Positions 8,792 through 16,228 of a DNA stretch of 19,358 nt are shown piece by piece. The position numbers were made by a program, and so were the translations under genes. The notes beneath the pieces were generated by a model. It ran no database searches and was not told the DNA's origin. It saw nothing but the letters and a program-made list of their open reading frames with translations. Location of the stretch: contig CAZZLH010000025.1 in assembly GCA_964654815.1 (NCBI GenBank), positions 1 to 19,358 on the forward strand. The letters are read 5' to 3'. The stretch is from ZLKRG08 sp964654815. Its GTDB lineage: Bacteria > Actinomycetota > Actinomycetes > Nanopelagicales > Nanopelagicaceae. The stretch's first letter is position 1; every line of letters starts with the position of its first letter.

Positions 8792-9645
8792 AATAAGGCA
8801 CTCGCTAAATCTTTTCGCGCACTAATCAATCGTGGGTCTGCGGGATCAACTAGAGAGAATAGGACCAAGAGGTGGTCCTTAGCCCGTTGCCTGTCATCAC
8901 CTGATAGTACGCGGACACAATTTAGCAATCTGGCAAAGGCGCTCTCTAATTCGCCATTGGAAATTTCAAAATCCGAACAAGCGATCTGAGCAGATACATC
9001 CAATGGATTGGCGCTGGCCTTGGCCAGTAATTCCGCAGGGTTTTGACCTTGAGTTCGTTTCAACAATTGCATCTGAGCTAATCCTGCTTTGGCAATCGGA
9101 TCATTAGGTTTACGAGATACCAATTTTTCATAAGCCGCAATGGCACCAGCTAAATTGCCAGATTGCAGATGTGCCATCGCCTCATCCTCTTCTGGTTCGC
9201 TGCGCTCTGCGGGTGCGCTACCGATTCCCTGTTCGGCAGCGATACTTAAGACCTTATCAATCACCATACGAAGTTGCGATTCCGGATATGGATTCTCAAA
9301 AAGTGGCATGACCTGCTGCTTGACGATTGCTACGGCATACGGAACCACTCTGGTCTGTAGCGCCTGCGCCACCTGCGGCTCTCTCTCTATTTCTACCGTC
9401 GCAAGTTGCCAAGCATCTTGATCTGCTTGATTTAACTTTCCCATCAATTTGAGAGTCTCCAGGGATTCTGGAAAACGCTCTGACCAGCAGAGAATGATCA
9501 CTGGCTTGGTATTTGAAAGCGGCATCAATGTTTGGGTAAGCGAGGCGGCAGTAGCGACTACACCCGGTTTTGGTTCTGCAACGCTCTGCGCTGGCTTTTT
9601 AAGCGAACTTAGATCAAATGCACGACCAAAATTAACTTCGCTCAT
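8788..9645 (-). CDS. Thioredoxin-fold TPR protein lacking CXXC (CnoX/YbbN-like)
   Basis: A 285-residue cytosolic protein with an N-terminal thioredoxin fold (about 30-140) and C-terminal TPR-like helices (about 150-285; EAMAHLQSGNLAGAIAAYEK is a typical TPR unit). This is the architecture of CnoX/YbbN, a chaperone-like holdase. Where a thioredoxin has WCxxC, this protein has WSERFPES: F58 and S61 replace both cysteines, so disulfide exchange at that site is not possible. The cis-proline loop is kept (VVP, P102). Loss of the cysteines is also seen in other members of this family, so the fold is probably kept for binding. Its ATG overlaps the DUF4032 stop as ATGA, preceded by GAGG; its own stop overlaps the MFS start. 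Confidence 0.85.
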   Translation of the reverse strand: MSEVNFGRAFDLSSLKKPAQSVAEPKPGVVATAASLTQTLMPLSNTKPVIILCWSERFPESLETLKLMGKLNQADQDAWQLATVEIEREPQVAQALQTRVVPYAVAIVKQQVMPLFENPYPESQLRMVIDKVLSIAAEQGIGSAPAERSEPEEDEAMAHLQSGNLAGAIAAYEKLVSRKPNDPIAKAGLAQMQLLKRTQGQNPAELLAKASANPLDVSAQIACSDFEISNGELESAFARLLNCVRVLSGDDRQRAKDHLLVLFSLVDPADPRLISARKDLASALF

Positions 9646-10862
9646 TGCGCCTCTACTCCCGAATCTAACCGCAGCGGCAGAACCTCATTGATATAAGACT
9701 TTGCCGCAGCCTCAAGGCCCACGTCATAGCCATGCTTCTCCGTCATATACCAACGATTCTCCAAGATCTCATGGAACATCTGCGCCTTTTCCACTCTACC
9801 GCGCAACTCCTCCGGAACCAATTCCAGAATCGGATTGAATACGGTGTTGATCCACTCCTTGGCCATCTCCTCCTTAGAACTCTTATCTGTCTGTCTGGCA
9901 TACCAGCGGTCAAATGAGGCCAAGATACGTTTTGCTTGAAGTTCTTGAGTATCTAACCCAAAGAGGCTCTTGATCTTTGAGGTGTGATAACCCGCAGCCA
10001 CCAATCTTGGTTGAAAGGTCAACATCTGAGTTTCGTTATCAAGCAGAACTTGCACCTCTTCGACGGCGAAACCTAAATCATGCAATTGGCGCATCGCGCG
10101 TTCGACTGCATGTCGATCATTGGGATCAAGTTTCTGTGGATCTTTTAGCGCCGACCAAAGTCTGCGATATCTACGTTGCACCGCTTCACTAGCACGAATT
10201 GGGTCCATGCCTTCATATAGAACCCCCGAAAGTTGAAGGTCCTCTAATTCGGCTGCGACATTGAAGAAGGCGATCTCTAAATCATGTTCGCGTTGGCCAT
10301 CAGATAACTTGCTCTGAAATTCTCCGGTCTCAGCATCTACCAAGTAAGCGGCAAAGCCCTCTGCATCACGGCGAAATAAGGTATTTGATAGTGAACAATC
10401 GCCCCACCAGAATCCTAAGAGATGTAATTGCACCAAGAGGTATGCAAGTGCGTTGGCCATATTATTTATGTCATGCGCCGATACAGATTGAGATAAGACC
10501 ACGCGATAAGGCAATGAGTAAGGTAGGAATCTAGTCGCAATCGCGCATGGCAATTCTTCGCCGGAAACATCGGTGCGCCCCTCAATTACCGCAATTGGCT
10601 CGACGCTCGGTGCACCCAACTTCTTCAATTCGGTCAGCGCTTTATATTCACGTTTAGCAAATTCGATAACTGTCTCTTTTACCGCGTAAATCTCCGAGTT
10701 GTTATCTGATTCGTCAGCGCGGACCAGACGGACCACGTGCCTAGAGATACCGCGTTTCTCGCCAAGCAGAGGATCCTCGGGCCAAGCTTCCAGCGGTTGC
10801 TCCCAGGGAAGCCCAATTACTGCGCCAATCTCCTCACCTAGACCGGTAATGCGCAACGACAT
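9642..10862 (-). CDS. DUF4032 protein with kinase-like catalytic residues
   Basis: A 406-residue soluble protein of the actinobacterial DUF4032 family. The N-terminal half resembles a protein/small-molecule kinase fold of the InaA/lipopolysaccharide kinase type. YAVKET supplies the ATP-binding Lys62, E72 in KREYKAL fits the helix-C glutamate, WGDCSLSNTLF supplies catalytic D155 and N160, and YLVDAETGE supplies the metal-binding D176 in place of DFG. The C-terminal half (from about 230) is helical and of unknown role. I chose the ATG at 10,862, just before the segment LGEEIGAVIGLPWEQPLEAW where the family usually begins; an ATG at 10,907 would add 15 residues (MNKVNASHKLRENMP) and is possible. 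First gene of the operon with the thioredoxin-TPR protein and the MFS transporter. Kinase activity is an inference; no substrate can be named. Confidence 0.85.
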   Translation of the reverse strand: MSLRITGLGEEIGAVIGLPWEQPLEAWPEDPLLGEKRGISRHVVRLVRADESDNNSEIYAVKETVIEFAKREYKALTELKKLGAPSVEPIAVIEGRTDVSGEELPCAIATRFLPYSLPYRVVLSQSVSAHDINNMANALAYLLVQLHLLGFWWGDCSLSNTLFRRDAEGFAAYLVDAETGEFQSKLSDGQREHDLEIAFFNVAAELEDLQLSGVLYEGMDPIRASEAVQRRYRRLWSALKDPQKLDPNDRHAVERAMRQLHDLGFAVEEVQVLLDNETQMLTFQPRLVAAGYHTSKIKSLFGLDTQELQAKRILASFDRWYARQTDKSSKEEMAKEWINTVFNPILELVPEELRGRVEKAQMFHEILENRWYMTEKHGYDVGLEAAAKSYINEVLPLRLDSGVEAQ

Positions 10863-10920
10863 GGGCATATTCTCTCGTAATTTGTGGCTCGCATTTACCT
10901 TATTCATGCACTTAGGTAGT

Positions 10921-10940
10921 GTGATAAATACACTTATCGC
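10921..10940. repeat. 20-bp imperfect inverted repeat, possible operator
   Basis: GTGATAA-N6-TTATCGC, six paired positions and one T.G per arm, lies between the divergent DUF4032 operon and the AI-2E-type gene and ends immediately before the latter's ATG. It overlaps the putative -10 TACACT, so a bound regulator would block that promoter. A palindrome this short in AT-rich DNA may also be chance. Confidence 0.33.
10929..10934 (+). promoter_or_regulatory. Putative -10 element for a leaderless transcript (AI-2E-type gene)
   Basis: TACACT fits the actinobacterial TANNNT -10 pattern and ends 6 nt before the ATG at 10,941. No Shine-Dalgarno sequence lies between them. Transcription starting at or next to the A of ATG is therefore expected. 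No convincing -35 box is visible. Confidence 0.45.
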
Positions 10941-12068
10941 ATGAAGCGAATCGGTAAATCTGTGGCGAAATCTACTAAGCCGAAGAAATCAGCGGTTACG
11001 GGCGAAGATTTTGGAATTCCTGGCGCACCAATAGAGAAGAATTCCCCTTTCTACTTTGGTTTTCTTGCCACTGCTGGTGCGCTGACTGCATTTGTGCTCC
11101 TGCGCTCTCTTGCAGCCGCCAGCCAGATATTCGTTCTACTAATCATCTCTATCTTCTTAGCCATGGGATTAAATCCAGCAGTTGAATTCTTCCGTCGCAG
11201 AGGGTTAAGTCGCGGATGGTCAGTGGCATCTATCTTGGCGCTTGTTGTGATCTTCGTAGCGCTACTGGCATTTTTGGTAATCCCACCGGTCGTAAGACAA
11301 GGCACAAGTTTGATCGAAAATGCACCGGCGCTTCTTGATAGTTTGAAGAATAATTCTTTAATTGCCGATATCAATAATCAATATGGCTTGATTGATTCGT
11401 TAAACGAACGACTGCAATCTATAACCAAAGATGGCACCTTGCTGATCTCCGCTTTTGGCGGTGTTATAGGCGTTGGAAAGACTTTCCTATCTGGAATTTT
11501 TACTGCCTTAACCATTCTAGTTTTGACCATGTATTTCACGATCTCATTGCCCCAAGTGATTGATTATGGAATTCGTCTAGCCCCTGCTACTCGCAGACCA
11601 CGAATCAAAGCTTTGACCAATGGCATCGTGGCTCGAATTGGCGCCTTCGTTGGTGGCCAAATAACTGTGGCGTTGATAGCAGGCGTAGTCATTTCTATTG
11701 CCAGCGCGATTCTTGGACTGCCCTCACCTATTGCCTTAGGAATGTTGGTATTTATCTGCGGGCTAATCCCATTAATTGGCCACTTCATCGGTTCTGCTGT
11801 GGTGACTATCGTGGGCCTTACCCAATCCGTGGTTTCAGGAATCGCGATCTTTGCGATCTACTTGATCTATCAGCAGATTGAGAATTATTTGATCATGCCG
11901 CGCATCATGCAGCGAACGCTCTCTATTCCTGGCCTTGTCACTATCGTCAGCGCATTAATCGGCGCCTCGCTACTTGGTTTAGTTGGTGGAATCTTGGCAG
12001 TTCCTATCGCGGCTTCGATCATCCTTATCCTTGAAGAAGTGGTCTATCCGAAGGCCGATCAGAGTTAA
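10941..12068 (+). CDS. AI-2E family transporter (PerM/UPF0118)
   Basis: A 375-residue inner-membrane protein of the AI-2E exporter superfamily. A basic N-terminus (MKRIGKSVAKSTKPKK) is followed by hydrophobic segments near 37-56, 62-78 and 95-115. A soluble loop follows (about 120-165), then further segments near 178-203, 241-260, 266-290, 298-318 and 333-365. Family hallmarks are GLIPLIGHFIG (about 274-284) and QQIENYLIMPRIM (311-323). Some family members export autoinducer-2 and others act as Na+/H+ antiporters, so the substrate here is unknown and quorum sensing should not be assumed. It is a single-gene unit, divergent from the DUF4032 operon and convergent with the hydrolase gene only 9 bp away. 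Confidence 0.92.
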   Translation: MKRIGKSVAKSTKPKKSAVTGEDFGIPGAPIEKNSPFYFGFLATAGALTAFVLLRSLAAASQIFVLLIISIFLAMGLNPAVEFFRRRGLSRGWSVASILALVVIFVALLAFLVIPPVVRQGTSLIENAPALLDSLKNNSLIADINNQYGLIDSLNERLQSITKDGTLLISAFGGVIGVGKTFLSGIFTALTILVLTMYFTISLPQVIDYGIRLAPATRRPRIKALTNGIVARIGAFVGGQITVALIAGVVISIASAILGLPSPIALGMLVFICGLIPLIGHFIGSAVVTIVGLTQSVVSGIAIFAIYLIYQQIENYLIMPRIMQRTLSIPGLVTIVSALIGASLLGLVGGILAVPIAASIILILEEVVYPKADQS

Positions 12069-12077
12069 TCTGGCAAT

Positions 12078-12791
12078 TTAAACTTCGGTAGGTAGAGGAT
12101 ATTTCTCTGGTGCCACTTGGCGCACGATCTCATTATGCACAAATTGCACTGAAGGTTCTCCGAGCCAGAGGTGCTTCATATTCTCTCCGACGATGATCTG
12201 TATCTGAGGAATCAATGAAAACTTCGTTCTTGCCTCATCAGGTTTTAAGTAATCATCATGCTCTGGCACCAGCGCAATAACGGGACGACCATCGGTAGCC
12301 CAGAACTGCAATTCATTGTTGGTCGTATACATCAATGGTGGGCTAAGCAAGATTAAACCTTTGACCTTTGGATCCTTGCCAAATTTCAGCGCTAATTCCG
12401 TACCAAAAGACCAGCCCACAACCCAAAGATTTGGCAATTGCAATTCATCCAAAGAGAACTTAAGCATCGCCTCGACATCAAAACGCTCCGCTTTCGCCTG
12501 ATCATAATGTCCGGTGCTGGTTCCCTGTTCGCTAGTAGTGCCTCGAGTATTGAATCGAACCACGGTTAGATCAGCTAACGCCGGCAAACGATTTGCCGCT
12601 TTCTTGTAAACATGTGAATCCATCATGCCGCCACCAGTGGGATTGGGATGGCACATGAGAAGTGCACCTCTGGTGGGATGGTTGATTGGCGCAGCCACCT
12701 CGACCACCAAATCGACGCCATCTTCAGTCTTTACTACATATGGCGTCCGAGTTGCTGGCAGTACCGTGCTCGGTCGCAAGGTCTGAGCCAT
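12078..12791 (-). CDS. Alpha/beta hydrolase of the small dienelactone hydrolase-like type
   Basis: A 237-residue cytosolic alpha/beta hydrolase. The nucleophile elbow is GWSFG (S128), a likely acid is D179 or D180 in PEHDDYL, and the histidine is H207 in ENMKHLW, so a complete triad is present. The segment LLMCHPNPTGGGMMDSHVY (45-63) gives the oxyanion-hole loop and is typical of a group of short bacterial hydrolases (COG2945-like) whose substrates are not known. No signal peptide is seen. The gene stands alone: divergent from the aldehyde dehydrogenase gene across 33 bp and convergent with the AI-2E-type gene. The product could be an esterase or thioesterase; the substrate cannot be inferred. 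Confidence 0.88.
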   Translation of the reverse strand: MAQTLRPSTVLPATRTPYVVKTEDGVDLVVEVAAPINHPTRGALLMCHPNPTGGGMMDSHVYKKAANRLPALADLTVVRFNTRGTTSEQGTSTGHYDQAKAERFDVEAMLKFSLDELQLPNLWVVGWSFGTELALKFGKDPKVKGLILLSPPLMYTTNNELQFWATDGRPVIALVPEHDDYLKPDEARTKFSLIPQIQIIVGENMKHLWLGEPSVQFVHNEIVRQVAPEKYPLPTEV

Positions 12792-12798
12792 GGCACAA

Positions 12799-12804
12799 AT
12801 TCTA
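12799..12804 (-). promoter_or_regulatory. Putative -10 element, leaderless hydrolase transcript
   Basis: On the minus strand TAGAAT (5 of 6 to TATAAT) ends 7 nt before the hydrolase ATG at 12,791, and no Shine-Dalgarno sequence is present. The 33-bp divergent gap leaves no room for a long leader. No -35 box is recognisable. Confidence 0.45.
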
Positions 12805-12812
12805 ACTGCGGT

Positions 12813-12818
12813 TACCCT
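12813..12818 (+). promoter_or_regulatory. Putative -10 element, leaderless aldehyde dehydrogenase transcript
   Basis: TACCCT (TANNNT pattern) ends 6 nt before the ATG at 12,825, the same spacing as at the AI-2E-type gene. There is no Shine-Dalgarno sequence. This also supports the ATG at 12,825 as the true start rather than the longer open frame that runs back into the hydrolase gene. Confidence 0.47.
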
Positions 12819-12824
12819 TTACCC

Positions 12825-14267
12825 ATGACCCGATTCCAATCACTCAATCCCGCAACTGGTGAAGTAATAGCAGAACATCAAGTATTTGATAAGGAATCGG
12901 TTGATGGCGCAGTAGCAAGAGCAGAGCGCGCTGCCACTAAATGGCAAGAGTTGGGATTCACCGGACGCAAACGGGTACTTGATAAGTGGAACAAAGTCAT
13001 CGCTAACCGCGCAGATGAATTCGCAGCGCTGATCGCTCTCGAGACTGGTAAGCCATTGGGCGATGCGAAGCTAGAAGTTTCAGTAGCAATCTCGCATTTG
13101 AGTTGGGCATCCAGCAAGGCTGGCTTCTATCTAAAAGATCAACGACGTGCACCTGGAATCTTGATGTTCAATATGAGCGCGATGGTGCAGCGAGTACCGC
13201 TTGGCGTAGTTGGCGTGATTGGGCCTTGGAACTATCCCATCTTTACTCCTATGGGTTCGATTGCATATGCGCTAGCAGCCGGAAATACCGTCGTCTTCAA
13301 GCCAAGTGAGTTCACACCAGGTGTTGGAGTGATGCTTGAAGAAACATTTAATGAGATTGCGCCATTTGAAGGGATATTCAAATGCATCACTGGTCTTGGC
13401 GAGACTGGAAGATTTCTCTGTGAATCCAAGATAAATAAATTGGCATTTACCGGCTCTACCAGGACTGCAAAGTTAGTGGCTGAGACTTGCTCAAAGAATA
13501 TGACTCCGGTGTTGCTGGAGTGCGGTGGTAAGGATCCGGTCATCGTCGATAAAGATGCAAACTTGAAATTAGCAGCTGAGTACACAGTTTGGTCCGCCAT
13601 GGCTAATGCAGGGCAATCATGTATAGGTGCCGAGCGCGCATATGTGCACGCACAAGTAGCGGATAAATTCACCGAAGAGGTCTTAAAAATTGTAAGAGAT
13701 TTAAAGCCCGGAACCAGCTACGGGCCGGCGACCATGCCAAAGCAGTTAGAGATAATCAAGCGCCACATTCAGGCGGCTACCGATGCCGGCGCCAAGATGA
13801 TCTATGGCGACGTAAATTCGGTAAATGAGCGAATCGTTAATCCGGTAGTCATGTTGGATGTCCCCGAAAATTGCAGCGCTATGACTGAAGAGACCTTTGG
13901 CCCAACTATCGCCATCAATAAAGTTAAAGATATGGCTGAGGCAATCGCGCTATCAAATGCATCTGAATATGGCCTTGGCGCATCAGTCTTCTCGAAGCGT
14001 AGGGGTTACAAGATTGCCAAACAATTACATTGTGGCATGGTGGCAATAAATAGCGCCTTCTCTTTCGCTGCAATTGCATCGGTGCCATTTGGCGGCGCCA
14101 AGCAGAGTGGCTACGGGCGAATTCATGGCCCAGAAGGTCTATACGAATTTACTTATGCGCGCACCTTGGTAAGGCCAAAGTTTGAGATCCCGCTTCGCGC
14201 CACATCATTTAAGCGCACGGCTGGACAAGAGAAAATTATCGCTTCACTTAGTAAGTTCTTTAAGTAA
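12825..14267 (+). CDS. Aldehyde dehydrogenase family protein (NAD(P)+ dependent)
   Basis: A 480-residue enzyme that oxidises an aldehyde to the carboxylic acid with NAD(P)+. Catalytic C266 lies in NAGQSCIGAE and the general base E232 in LLECGGKDP. N136 in GPWNYP stabilises the oxyanion, K159 in VFKPSE contacts the cofactor, and FTGST (208-212) is the cofactor-binding turn. EETFGP (355-360) is the conserved C-terminal motif. The open frame extends upstream to 12,648, but the family N-terminus (FQSLNPATGEVI) starts at the ATG at 12,825, which also has a leaderless-type -10 element. The substrate is unknown; succinate semialdehyde dehydrogenases and broad-range enzymes are the nearest types. Its TAA directly abuts the stop of the convergent small zinc protein gene with no base between them. 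Confidence 0.93.
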   Translation: MTRFQSLNPATGEVIAEHQVFDKESVDGAVARAERAATKWQELGFTGRKRVLDKWNKVIANRADEFAALIALETGKPLGDAKLEVSVAISHLSWASSKAGFYLKDQRRAPGILMFNMSAMVQRVPLGVVGVIGPWNYPIFTPMGSIAYALAAGNTVVFKPSEFTPGVGVMLEETFNEIAPFEGIFKCITGLGETGRFLCESKINKLAFTGSTRTAKLVAETCSKNMTPVLLECGGKDPVIVDKDANLKLAAEYTVWSAMANAGQSCIGAERAYVHAQVADKFTEEVLKIVRDLKPGTSYGPATMPKQLEIIKRHIQAATDAGAKMIYGDVNSVNERIVNPVVMLDVPENCSAMTEETFGPTIAINKVKDMAEAIALSNASEYGLGASVFSKRRGYKIAKQLHCGMVAINSAFSFAAIASVPFGGAKQSGYGRIHGPEGLYEFTYARTLVRPKFEIPLRATSFKRTAGQEKIIASLSKFFK

Positions 14268-14579
14268 TTAATAACGCGGCGCATTACGCGTACGCTGCAC
14301 ATTTGGCTTGCGCTTATCGCGCTTGCTCCAACAGGCTTTATGCCAATGTCTACGAGAATCCTCATCGCCTTCGATCCACGCCACGATATGCGGCGTCGCC
14401 ATTGGGATCATTTGATCGCACCCTGGACATCTATATGGTTTATTAGAACTAGAACCCGTTAATTGTCGGACTACGTAGATGCCATCGTGATGTTCTTCGG
14501 TGACTTGATTTGATGTTGCCGGGTCGCGCTCTTCCACCTTTGGGCGGCGATTCTTTGGATAGTTGCGACGCGGACTCAC
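14268..14579 (-). CDS. Small actinobacterial protein with CPGC zinc-ribbon-like motif
   Basis: A 103-residue conserved hypothetical protein, basic at both ends. The middle holds YRCPGCDQ (C51, C54), H64 and RRHWHKACW (H78, H80, C83), a spacing that suggests one bound zinc ion and some resemblance to HNH-type folds. The tail PNVQRTRNAPRY and the opening MSPRRN are typical of a family widespread in actinobacteria. It is sometimes annotated as an ATP/GTP-binding protein, but I see no Walker motif. Its role is unknown; a nucleic-acid-binding protein is the natural guess. The GTG at 14,579 is used because it gives the family N-terminus. It is divergent from the ABC transporter genes across 45 bp. 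Confidence 0.85.
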   Translation of the reverse strand: MSPRRNYPKNRRPKVEERDPATSNQVTEEHHDGIYVVRQLTGSSSNKPYRCPGCDQMIPMATPHIVAWIEGDEDSRRHWHKACWSKRDKRKPNVQRTRNAPRY

Positions 14580-14590
14580 CTGCGTATTTT
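14563..14590 (+). promoter_or_regulatory. Putative promoter of the ABC transporter operon
   Basis: TTGCGA (14563-14568), a 16-nt spacer and TATTTT (14585-14590) on the plus strand would start transcription near 14,597. That gives a leader of about 28 nt carrying AGGGTGA before the ATG at 14,625. The -35 box lies inside the first codons of the divergent zinc protein gene. Confidence 0.33.
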
Positions 14591-14624
14591 CGCATTTCTT
14601 TCCCGAATGTGGCAGGGTGAAGCC

Positions 14625-15449
14625 ATGTCAGTCGTATCGGTTCATGATTTGACTAAGTCATATGGCGATTTAGCTGCAGTCGCCGGGATTGATCTCACAA
14701 TTGAGCAAGGCGAGATATTCGCACTCCTTGGTCCAAATGGCGCTGGCAAGACGACGACTGTTGAGATACTCGAGGGATTTCGAAAGCGCTCCTCCGGAAA
14801 TGTTTCGGTTCTAGGAGTAGATCCAAATGATGGTGATAGCACTTGGCGCAATCGAATCGGCATAGTCCATCAAAATAGCCAAGATGCCGGTGATTTAAGT
14901 GTGGCCGAAACCGTCCATCACTTCGCAAAGTATTACCAGAATTCGCGTGATGCAGATGAGGTAATCAGCGCAGTTGGGCTCGATGAGAAGCGTGGCTCTT
15001 TGATTAGAAATCTCTCTGGTGGCCAACGACGCAGGCTCGATGTGGCACTTGGCATTATCGGTAATCCTGAATTGCTCTTCTTAGATGAGCCAACAACTGG
15101 ATTTGATCCCGAAGCACGGCGACAGTTTTGGGATTTGATTAATGCGCTACGCAAATCAGGAACCACAATCTTGCTCACTACTCACTATTTAGATGAGGCA
15201 GAGGCGTTAGCTGATCGAGTTGCGGTCATCAATCACGGAAAGATCGTGGAAGTCGCCACCCCCGCAACGCTTGGAAATCGCCAGAGCGCACTCGCGGTCA
15301 TCAGATGGCGCGATGGCGAAACTGAGAGTGATCGCCCGACTGAATTTGTGCAGGAGCTGGCTGCCAAATACCAAGGCGAGATTCCTGAACTGCAAGTCAT
15401 TCGTCCTTCATTAGAAGATATCTACCTAAAGATGATTGGTGAGGCATGA
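14625..15449 (+). CDS. ABC transporter ATP-binding protein (ABC-2/DrrA type)
   Basis: The 274-residue ATPase of an ABC-2 type exporter, acting at the cytoplasmic face of the membrane. All motifs are intact: Walker A GPNGAGKTT (36-44), Q-loop Q83 in VHQNSQ, signature LSGGQ (130-134), Walker B LLFLDEP with D154 and E155, and H-loop H187 in TTHYLDEAEALADR. The C-terminal PSLEDIYLKMIG segment is typical of DrrA/CcmA-like exporters for drugs, lipids or polysaccharides. I chose the ATG at 14,625, which has AGGGTGA 4-7 nt upstream; an in-frame ATG at 14,607 would add six residues with no ribosome binding site. Its stop overlaps the permease start as ATGA, so the two are coupled. Confidence 0.93.
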   Translation: MSVVSVHDLTKSYGDLAAVAGIDLTIEQGEIFALLGPNGAGKTTTVEILEGFRKRSSGNVSVLGVDPNDGDSTWRNRIGIVHQNSQDAGDLSVAETVHHFAKYYQNSRDADEVISAVGLDEKRGSLIRNLSGGQRRRLDVALGIIGNPELLFLDEPTTGFDPEARRQFWDLINALRKSGTTILLTTHYLDEAEALADRVAVINHGKIVEVATPATLGNRQSALAVIRWRDGETESDRPTEFVQELAAKYQGEIPELQVIRPSLEDIYLKMIGEA

Positions 15450-16228
15450 ACACCCTTCGTTTAGGAATACTCCGTGGAAATCTGGAGATCAGACAATTTT
15501 TACGACAACGCGAATCTGTGGTCTTCACCATCTTCTTCCCATTGATTTTGATGGTGATATTTGGCTCGGTATTCCAAAATGAGATTGCGCCAGGGGTTCA
15601 ATACGCGCAATATTTTGTCGCCGGAATGATCGCATCTGGCATGGTCAATAGCGGTTTCCAACAATTAGCCATCATGATTCCAATGGAGCGAGATGCTGGA
15701 GCGCTAAAGCGCCTTCGGGGCACGCCAATGCCACTTGCTTCCTATTTCATCGGAAAATCCATCTTGGTCTTGGCCTCTATGTTGGCGCAGACCATCTTGC
15801 TTATGGCTGGTGGCGTGGCTTTTTATGGTTTGGATTTTCCAGCAACTTCAGAGAAATGGTGGTTGTTGGTGCTCTTCTTAATCCTTGGTAGCGCAAACTC
15901 TGCGGCTTTAGGAATCGCTTTTTCAAGTGTTGCTAAATCAGGTCGCGGCGCTTCTGCAATCGTCTCGCCAGTTGTGATTATCTTGCAATTTTTTAGCGGA
16001 GTATTTTTCATTTTCACACAATTACCATCTTGGATGCAGCAAATTGCCGCAATTTTCCCGCTGAAGTGGCTCACTCAAGGCATGCGCGAAGTCTTCCTTC
16101 CCGACTCCTTTGCACTTCAAGAGGTAGCAAAGAGCTGGGAGACTAGCCGTGGCATCATGATAAATCTGCTCTGGCTGATCATTGGTTTGGCATTGGCGGC
16201 AAAGACATTTAAATGGAGTCGCGAGTGA
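15446..16228 (+). CDS. ABC-2 type transporter permease
   Basis: A 260-residue inner-membrane permease, partner of the ATPase just upstream. After an amphipathic N-terminal helix there are about six hydrophobic segments: near 26-45, 56-78, 105-127, 140-160, 171-192 and 238-255. MERDAGALKRLRGTPMP (80-96) between TM2 and TM3 is the conserved cytoplasmic motif of the ABC-2 family, and PLKWLTQGMREVF (206-218) is the conserved C-terminal segment. Direction is probably export; the cargo is not readable from the sequence. The gene overlaps the ATPase gene by ATGA and the following secreted-protein gene by GTGA, so all three are likely made together. Confidence 0.92.
   Translation: MNTLRLGILRGNLEIRQFLRQRESVVFTIFFPLILMVIFGSVFQNEIAPGVQYAQYFVAGMIASGMVNSGFQQLAIMIPMERDAGALKRLRGTPMPLASYFIGKSILVLASMLAQTILLMAGGVAFYGLDFPATSEKWWLLVLFLILGSANSAALGIAFSSVAKSGRGASAIVSPVVIILQFFSGVFFIFTQLPSWMQQIAAIFPLKWLTQGMREVFLPDSFALQEVAKSWETSRGIMINLLWLIIGLALAAKTFKWSRE

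Noticed and set aside
10941..12068. Quorum-sensing exporter for autoinducer-2
   Set aside because: The family name comes from one characterised member; other members are ion antiporters, and no luxS or AI-2 gene is in the window.
12648..12824. N-terminal extension of the aldehyde dehydrogenase frame
   Set aside because: It would overlap the divergent hydrolase gene by 144 bp and shows no family similarity; the conserved N-terminus begins at the ATG at 12,825.
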